Shown here one piece after another: positions 61,044-64,000 of a stretch of DNA of 64,000 bases (its first letter is position 1; the number at the start of each line of letters is the position of its first letter). The stretch is from Pseudomonas sp. p1(2021b) (GTDB lineage Bacteria > Pseudomonadota > Gammaproteobacteria > Pseudomonadales > Pseudomonadaceae): assembly GCF_020151015.1 (NCBI RefSeq), contig NZ_CP083746.1:2943001-3007000 (forward strand). Reading direction: 5' to 3'. Position numbers and translations under genes: made by a program. The notes under the pieces were generated by a model that was not told where the DNA came from, did no database searches, and saw only the letters and a list, made by a program, of their open reading frames with translations.

Positions 61044-64000
61044 ATTCGCTCCAGTTGTGGCAGCCAGACACGGATCAGCGAGAACAGCCGTTCCAGCTCG
61101 ATCGGCTTGGCCAGGTAATCGTTGGCACCGGCCTGCAGGCAGCGCTGCTGGTCGTCCTTCATGGCCTTGGCGGTCACGGCGATGATCGGCAGTTTGCGCC
61201 AGCGGGATTGCTGGCGAATCAGCCGTGTCGCCTCGTAGCCATCCATCTCTGGCATCATCACGTCCATCAACACCAGGTCGATGTCCTCGTGCTGTTCCAG
61301 CCGTTCGATGGCTTCGCGCCCGTTACGACCGATCTCGACAAGGGCACCTTTGTGCTCGAGGGCACTGGTCAAGGCGAAGATGTTGCGCACATCGTCATCG
61401 ACCAGGAGGATCTTGCGCCCTTCGAACACCTTGTCGCGGCTGCGTGCGGTCTTGAGCATGCGCTGGCGTTCATGGGACAGCTGCGCTTCGACTTTGTGCA
61501 GGAACAGCGTGACTTCGTCGAGCAGGCGCTCCGGCGAGCGCGCGCCCTTGATGATGATCGAGTGGGAGTACTTGCGTAGCTCGGCCTCTTCCTCACGGGT
61601 AAGGTTGCGCCCGGTGTAGACGATCACCGGCGGGAAGGCGCGAATCTGTTCGCAGGTCATACGCTTGAGCAGTTCGTCGCCAAGCATGTCCGGCAGCTTC
61701 AGGTCGATGATCATGCAGTCGTAGATGTGCTCGCGCAACAGCGTCAGGGCGTCCTGGGCCAAGGCCACGGCAGTGATCTCGATGTCGTCGTCGCCAATCA
61801 GCCGGGCGATGCTTTCTCGCTGCAGGTCGTCGTCCTCCACCAGCAGGATGTGCTTGAGCTTCTGGGTCAGCTTGGCCTCCAGCCGACCGAACACCGCCTT
61901 GAGCTCCTCTCGGCTGGTAGGCTTGACTGCGTACCCCACCGCCCCTAGGTGCATGGCGGCCTCCACACGATCCTCCACCGAGATGACATGCACCGGGATG
62001 TGCCGGGTAGTGGCTTGTTCCTTGAGCCGCTGCAGCACCGTCAGGCCCGAATGGTCCGGCAGGCGCATGTCCAGCAGGATGGCATCCGGCGTGTACTGGG
62101 CGGCCAATTCGTAGCCCTCGTCCGCACTTTGCGCCACCAGACAGCTGTAGCCCAGCTCATGGGCCAGATCGAAGAGGATGCGGGCGAAGTTCGGCTCGTC
62201 CTCCACCACCAGGATGCAGCGATTGGCAAAGGGCGCACGCTCTCGGTCGTCGGCGAAGGCAGGCCCGCGGGGTGCCGGTGGCATCGGCGGGGCAGCCTGG
62301 ACCGGGGGTTTGGCAACCTTCGGCGCCTGGGCCTCGGCCGGTGTGCCCTCGTACTGTTCAGGCAGGGTCAGGCTGAATGTACTGCCCTGTCCTGGCGTGC
62401 TCTGCACCGTGATCTGCCCGCCCAGCAGGCGCGCCAGGTCTCGGGAAATCGACAAGCCCAGACCGGTACCACCGTAGCGTCGATTGCTGGTGCCATCGAC
62501 CTGGTGGAATGCCTCGAAGATCGCCTGTTGCTGGTCGGCCGCAATGCCGATACCGCTGTCGCGCACGCTGAAGCGCACGCCCCGGCCGGCCTCGCGGCCG
62601 ATGGTCAGGCTGACCTGGCCATGCTCGGTGAACTTGATCGCGTTGGACAACAGGTTCTTGAGGATCTGCTCCAAGCGTTGGCGGTCGGTGAACAGGGTTT
62701 CCGGCACCTGCGGCTCGACCTGCACCGCAAAGTCAAGGCCCTTGTCCCGGGCCACGGGCTCGAACAGGGCCCGCACCCCCTCCACCACCCCCTCGACCTG
62801 GGTGACCTGGGCGCGCACATCGAGCTTGCCGGCCTCTACCTTGGCGATATCGAGGATGTCGTTGATCAGGTTGAGCAGGTCGTTGCCGGCCGAATAGATG
62901 GATTCGGCGAACTTCACCTGTTCATCGCTGAGGTTGCCCTCGCCGTTTTCCGCCAAAAGCTTGGCCAGGATCAGCGAGCTGTTGAGCGGCGTGCGCAGCT
63001 CATGGGACATGTTGGCCAGGAACTCGGACTTGTAGCGGTTGGTGCGTTGCAGGTCCTCGGCGCGGGCCTGCAGCTCCAGCTGCGCCAGGTTCAGCTCGCC
63101 GTTCTTGCGGTCCAGGGCGTCGGTGCGCTCGGCCAACTGCTCGTTGGTCTGTTCCAGCTCCGCTTGTTGGGTCTCCAGATGCGCCTGGGATTCCTTGAGG
63201 ATACGCGACTGTTCCTCAAGCTCCTCATTGGCGGTCTTGAGCTCCTCCTGCTGCACCTGCAGTTCTTCGTTGAGCTGCTGGGTCTCGGCCAGCACTTCCT
63301 GAAGGCGTTGGCGGTTGCGTGCGCTTTCGATGGAGATCCCCAGGTTGCCGCCGACCTGCTGCAACAGCTCCGCATCACGCTCCTGCAGCGGCCTGAGAAA
63401 GCCCAGCTCGAGCACGCCATTGACTTGCCCGTCATCACTGGCCGGCATCAGCAACGCGCTGCGCGGCAGGCCATCGCCCAGGCCCGAACTCAAGCGCAGG
63501 TAATCGGCGGGCAGGTCATCCAGGCGCAGCGGGCGGAGCTGGCGTACCACTTCGGCCAGCAAGCCGTCATGGCTGGCCACTCGCTCGCCGCGGGCTTGCT
63601 GTTCGGCGTCCAGGCCGTAGCTGGCCACACGCACCAGCTGCCCTTGTTCGTCGCGCACATAGAAGGCGCCGACCACACTGCCCAGGTACCCGGCGAAGAA
63701 GCGCAGGATGTTGTCGCCGAGCATGGGCAGGGTCAGTTGCCCAAGCACCTGCTCCGCCAGTTGGGTCTGGCCGTTGCGCAACCAGGCTTGGTGTTCCAGG
63801 CGTTCGGTGGCCTGTCGCTGGGCCTGCAGGTTCGCCACGTAGCTTTCCGACAGCGCGAGCAGGTCGCGGCGGCCGAGATAGGCCAACAGGGCTGTCAGGG
63901 CCACGATGAACAGCACGAACGCGCTGCAGAGCAGCACCGTCACGGTACTCACGGTTTCGTTGCGGGCCATGCGCAGCTGCTGTTCGGCGGCGATCAGCTC
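61040..64000 (-). CDS. Hybrid sensor histidine kinase with GAF domain and three receivers (5' end outside window)
   Basis: This gene encodes at least 986 residues and remains open to the window edge, so the N-terminus is missing. The open frame reads ELIAAEQQLRM before the methionine at 63970. Domains in order are a possible CHASE3-type sensor (mostly outside), a transmembrane helix (about 13-31 counted from 63970), a GAF-like domain (about 70-215), a long coiled coil (about 215-310), HisKA (His323, MSHELRTPLNSS) and HATPase_c (about 430-540). Three receivers follow, with phospho-Asp in LLDMRLPDHSG, IIDLKLPDMLG and LMDVMMPEMDG. It heads the overlapping cheR-cheB-kinase-receiver operon. Confidence 0.93.
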   Translation of the reverse strand, partial: ELIAAEQQLRMARNETVSTVTVLLCSAFVLFIVALTALLAYLGRRDLLALSESYVANLQAQRQATERLEHQAWLRNGQTQLAEQVLGQLTLPMLGDNILRFFAGYLGSVVGAFYVRDEQGQLVRVASYGLDAEQQARGERVASHDGLLAEVVRQLRPLRLDDLPADYLRLSSGLGDGLPRSALLMPASDDGQVNGVLELGFLRPLQERDAELLQQVGGNLGISIESARNRQRLQEVLAETQQLNEELQVQQEELKTANEELEEQSRILKESQAHLETQQAELEQTNEQLAERTDALDRKNGELNLAQLELQARAEDLQRTNRYKSEFLANMSHELRTPLNSSLILAKLLAENGEGNLSDEQVKFAESIYSAGNDLLNLINDILDIAKVEAGKLDVRAQVTQVEGVVEGVRALFEPVARDKGLDFAVQVEPQVPETLFTDRQRLEQILKNLLSNAIKFTEHGQVSLTIGREAGRGVRFSVRDSGIGIAADQQQAIFEAFHQVDGTSNRRYGGTGLGLSISRDLARLLGGQITVQSTPGQGSTFSLTLPEQYEGTPAEAQAPKVAKPPVQAAPPMPPAPRGPAFADDRERAPFANRCILVVEDEPNFARILFDLAHELGYSCLVAQSADEGYELAAQYTPDAILLDMRLPDHSGLTVLQRLKEQATTRHIPVHVISVEDRVEAAMHLGAVGYAVKPTSREELKAVFGRLEAKLTQKLKHILLVEDDDLQRESIARLIGDDDIEITAVALAQDALTLLREHIYDCMIIDLKLPDMLGDELLKRMTCEQIRAFPPVIVYTGRNLTREEEAELRKYSHSIIIKGARSPERLLDEVTLFLHKVEAQLSHERQRMLKTARSRDKVFEGRKILLVDDDVRNIFALTSALEHKGALVEIGRNGREAIERLEQHEDIDLVLMDVMMPEMDGYEATRLIRQQSRWRKLPIIAVTAKAMKDDQQRCLQAGANDYLAKPIELERLFSLIRVWLPQLERI

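Noticed and set aside
63970..63970. Methionine at 63970 as the true start of the hybrid kinase
   Set aside because: The frame stays open to the window edge with a plausible helix (ELIAAEQQLRM) before it, and related kinases have a sensor domain there.

Overview
The window looks like chromosome of a fluorescent Pseudomonas of the P. putida group. The evidence is a high-GC, densely packed gene set, repeated copies of the roughly 35-bp P. putida-type REP palindrome, and typical genes: membrane glucose dehydrogenase with an OprB-type porin, an ureDABCEJFG urease operon, PvdQ acylase, and pyoverdine-type MbtH and type II thioesterase genes. There is no rRNA, tRNA, CRISPR array, intact prophage or intact insertion sequence. 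Species assignment is inference from gene content only.

Layout. 1-3.7 kb (minus): a truncated short-chain dehydrogenase, then a marR-emrA-emrB efflux operon whose promoter spacer carries a perfect palindrome. 3.9-8.8 kb: a FecR-type anti-sigma protein with no sigma partner, an antiporter-family permease, and a chemoreceptor behind a FliA-type promoter. 8.9-13 kb: a 90-bp MITE-like repeat that supplies the stop codon of an unusual membrane subtilase, then a glycine-betaine-type binding protein and permease without an ATPase. 13.1-19.6 kb: DUF1615 lipoprotein, isochorismatase-family hydrolase, thioesterase and MbtH behind a PvdS-like promoter, a Cys-motif hypothetical protein, a CAP-domain lipoprotein, a GlxA-type regulator divergent from a LysE exporter, and a cupin.

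19.7-30 kb: gcd and oprB, then a probable catabolic module made of an APC permease, an M20 (ArgE-like) amidohydrolase, a DUF1028 protein, a CzcO-like flavoprotein, a Rid-family protein lacking the canonical arginine, and a LysR regulator. 30.2-36.8 kb: sodC, a small hypothetical gene and the urease operon with a candidate sigma-54 promoter. 37-48 kb: ilvE with a strong terminator, an OmpR/EnvZ-type pair, glnS-cysS, ppiB-lpxH, pvdQ behind a second PvdS-like promoter, and a small Fur-like winged-helix protein.

48-51 kb: two small uncharacterised genes, then a phage-Mu Mor-type activator followed by two different DUF2589 genes. This is the least understood module in the window. 50.9-58 kb: tamA-tamB, a GNAT acetyltransferase and xthA. 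58-64 kb: an overlapping five-gene signalling operon (hybrid kinase with three receivers, CheR, CheB, receiver-kinase, lone receiver) whose first gene runs off the right edge.

The best candidates for new biology are the Mor/DUF2589 cassette, the FMO/Rid/DUF1028/ArgE catabolic cluster, the membrane subtilase, and the CheR/CheB multi-receiver kinase operon.
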